Origin: JAEHCY01 sp964519095
GTDB taxonomy: Bacteria > Pseudomonadota > Gammaproteobacteria > Chromatiales > Chromatiaceae
Direction of reading: 5' to 3'
DNA: 14,805 nt
Assembly (NCBI GenBank): GCA_964519095.1
Contig: CAZFHV010000078.1
Coordinates: forward strand, 1-14,805
A program made the translations under genes and the position numbers. The notes below the pieces were generated by a model, which saw nothing but the letters and a program-made list of their open reading frames with translations, did not search any database and was not told the DNA's origin. Within the stretch, counting starts at the first letter, position 1. Every line of letters begins with the position of its first letter. This document shows positions 13,969 through 14,805 of the stretch, piece after piece.

Positions 13969-14805
13969 TCAGCCGGGTTGGGGCGCCTCCGCCCGACCCG
14001 GTCTGCCCAGGCGAAGGACCAGAAAGCCCAGCAGGGCCGAGAACCCGGAGCCCATCAGGATGCCGAGCCGATCCATCAGGGGGGCCCCCGCGCCGGCATG
14101 CTCGAAGGCGAGGGAGGCCACGAACAGGCTCATGGTGAAGCCGATACCACAGAGTACCGCCACCCCGTAGAACCCCAACCAGGTGGCCCCCTCCGGTAAC
14201 CGGGCCCAGCCCAGGCGAATCAGGACCCCGCAGAAGAGCATCACCCCGAGCTGCTTGCCGACGAACAGCCCGAGGGTAATTCCCAGGGGTACGGGCTCCA
14301 GGAGCGACCCCAGGCTCAGCCCCTGCAGAGGAACCCCGGCGTTGGCGAAGGCGAACAGGGGCACGATGACAAAGGCCACCCAGGGGTGCAGCTCATGCTC
14401 GAGGTGCCGCAAGGGCGAGTGAGCCGGGTCCGGCCCCGCCCTCAGTGGGATGGCAAAGCCGAGCACCACGCCCGCCAGGGTGGCGTGGACGCCCGATTTG
14501 AGCACCGCCAGCCAGAGCACGATCCCCACCAGCACGTAGGGCGCGATGCGGCTGACCCCGAACAGATTGAGGAGCAGCAAGCCGCCAACCGCGACCCCCG
14601 CCACCGCCAGGCTCAGCATGGAGAGATCGCCGGAGTAGAAGAGGGCGATGATCACAATGGCCCCCAGGTCGTCGAAGATGGCCAGCGCCATCAGGAACAC
14701 CCGCAGTGCGAGAGGTACGCGCCGCCCGAGCAGGGCCAGCACGCCGAGGGCGAAGGCGATGTCGGTGGCGGTGGGGATGGCCCAGCCCCTCATGGCGACC
14801 GCGTC
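13969..14805 (-). CDS. nhaA: Na+/H+ antiporter NhaA, C-terminal part (cut by window edge)
   Basis: 278 codons of an inner-membrane antiporter that exports Na+ (or Li+) in exchange for H+. About the first 110 residues lie beyond the window; the ATG at 14793 is internal, since the frame stays open to 14805. Visible family landmarks are WAIPTATDIAFALG with the ion-path Asp, ALAIFDDLGAI with the paired Asp residues of the binding site, LKSGVHATLAGV, HPWVAFVIVPLFAFANAGV, VGKQLGVMLF with the TM10 lysine, and CGIGFTMSLFVASLAF. About eight hydrophobic helices are present. The stop codon at 13971-13969 lies within a 6-bp stem (13962-13977). Confidence 0.95.
   Translation of the reverse strand, partial: DAVAMRGWAIPTATDIAFALGVLALLGRRVPLALRVFLMALAIFDDLGAIVIIALFYSGDLSMLSLAVAGVAVGGLLLLNLFGVSRIAPYVLVGIVLWLAVLKSGVHATLAGVVLGFAIPLRAGPDPAHSPLRHLEHELHPWVAFVIVPLFAFANAGVPLQGLSLGSLLEPVPLGITLGLFVGKQLGVMLFCGVLIRLGWARLPEGATWLGFYGVAVLCGIGFTMSLFVASLAFEHAGAGAPLMDRLGILMGSGFSALLGFLVLRLGRPGRAEAPQPG

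Noticed and set aside
13962..13977. Terminator for nhaA
   Set aside because: The 6-bp stem spans the stop codon itself and has no T-tract; likely chance in GC-rich DNA.

Overview
The window is GC-rich bacterial chromosome. It most likely comes from a gammaproteobacterial purple sulfur bacterium or relative (Chromatiales). That inference rests on a HupK/HypD hydrogenase-maturation pair, a rhodoquinone-biosynthesis enzyme (RquA), a thiosulfate-dehydrogenase-like cytochrome c, a DUF3141/Pta/AckA operon, and decayed insertion sequences. No rRNA, tRNA or CRISPR array was seen.

Left part (1-4400, minus strand): a three-gene operon reads leftward. It encodes a DUF3141 alpha/beta-hydrolase related to PHA synthases with a Cys/Asp/His triad, then a MaoC-phosphotransacylase fusion, then acetate kinase, which is cut by the window edge. 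The set looks like acyl-CoA or polyester turnover feeding substrate-level ATP formation. A TGC-rich near-palindrome overlaps the likely promoter and may be a PhaR-type operator.

4598-5167 (plus): a secreted SYLF-domain protein. Convergent to it is the downstream part of a TsdA-like cytochrome c (minus), separated by a strong 15-bp hairpin. The cytochrome has no signal peptide or first heme domain. It begins exactly where an IS1595-family transposase remnant stops, so it is probably a truncated relic.

6057-8606: a mobile-element scar. It holds an IS1595-type transposase C-terminus with two frameshifts, an IS630-type transposase that has lost its central segment and changed frame, a long imperfect hairpin (7415-7479), and a gene for an unrecognised secreted protein with calcium-loop-like motifs. 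This stretch looks AT-richer than its surroundings.

Right part (8607-14805): a C-terminally membrane-anchored protein whose strand order looks like a TIM barrel (no family recognised), then rquA with its own promoter and a repeated upstream element. A hupK-hypD pair follows without hypC or hypE beside it. Two minus-strand genes close the window: a DUF3124 putative lipoprotein and the C-terminal two thirds of a NhaA Na+/H+ antiporter.

The most interesting theme is redox flexibility. Rhodoquinone synthesis lies next to [NiFe]-hydrogenase maturation, which would suit a fermentative or microoxic lifestyle that also uses the Pta/AckA branch. This connection is inferred from gene order and known family functions only.
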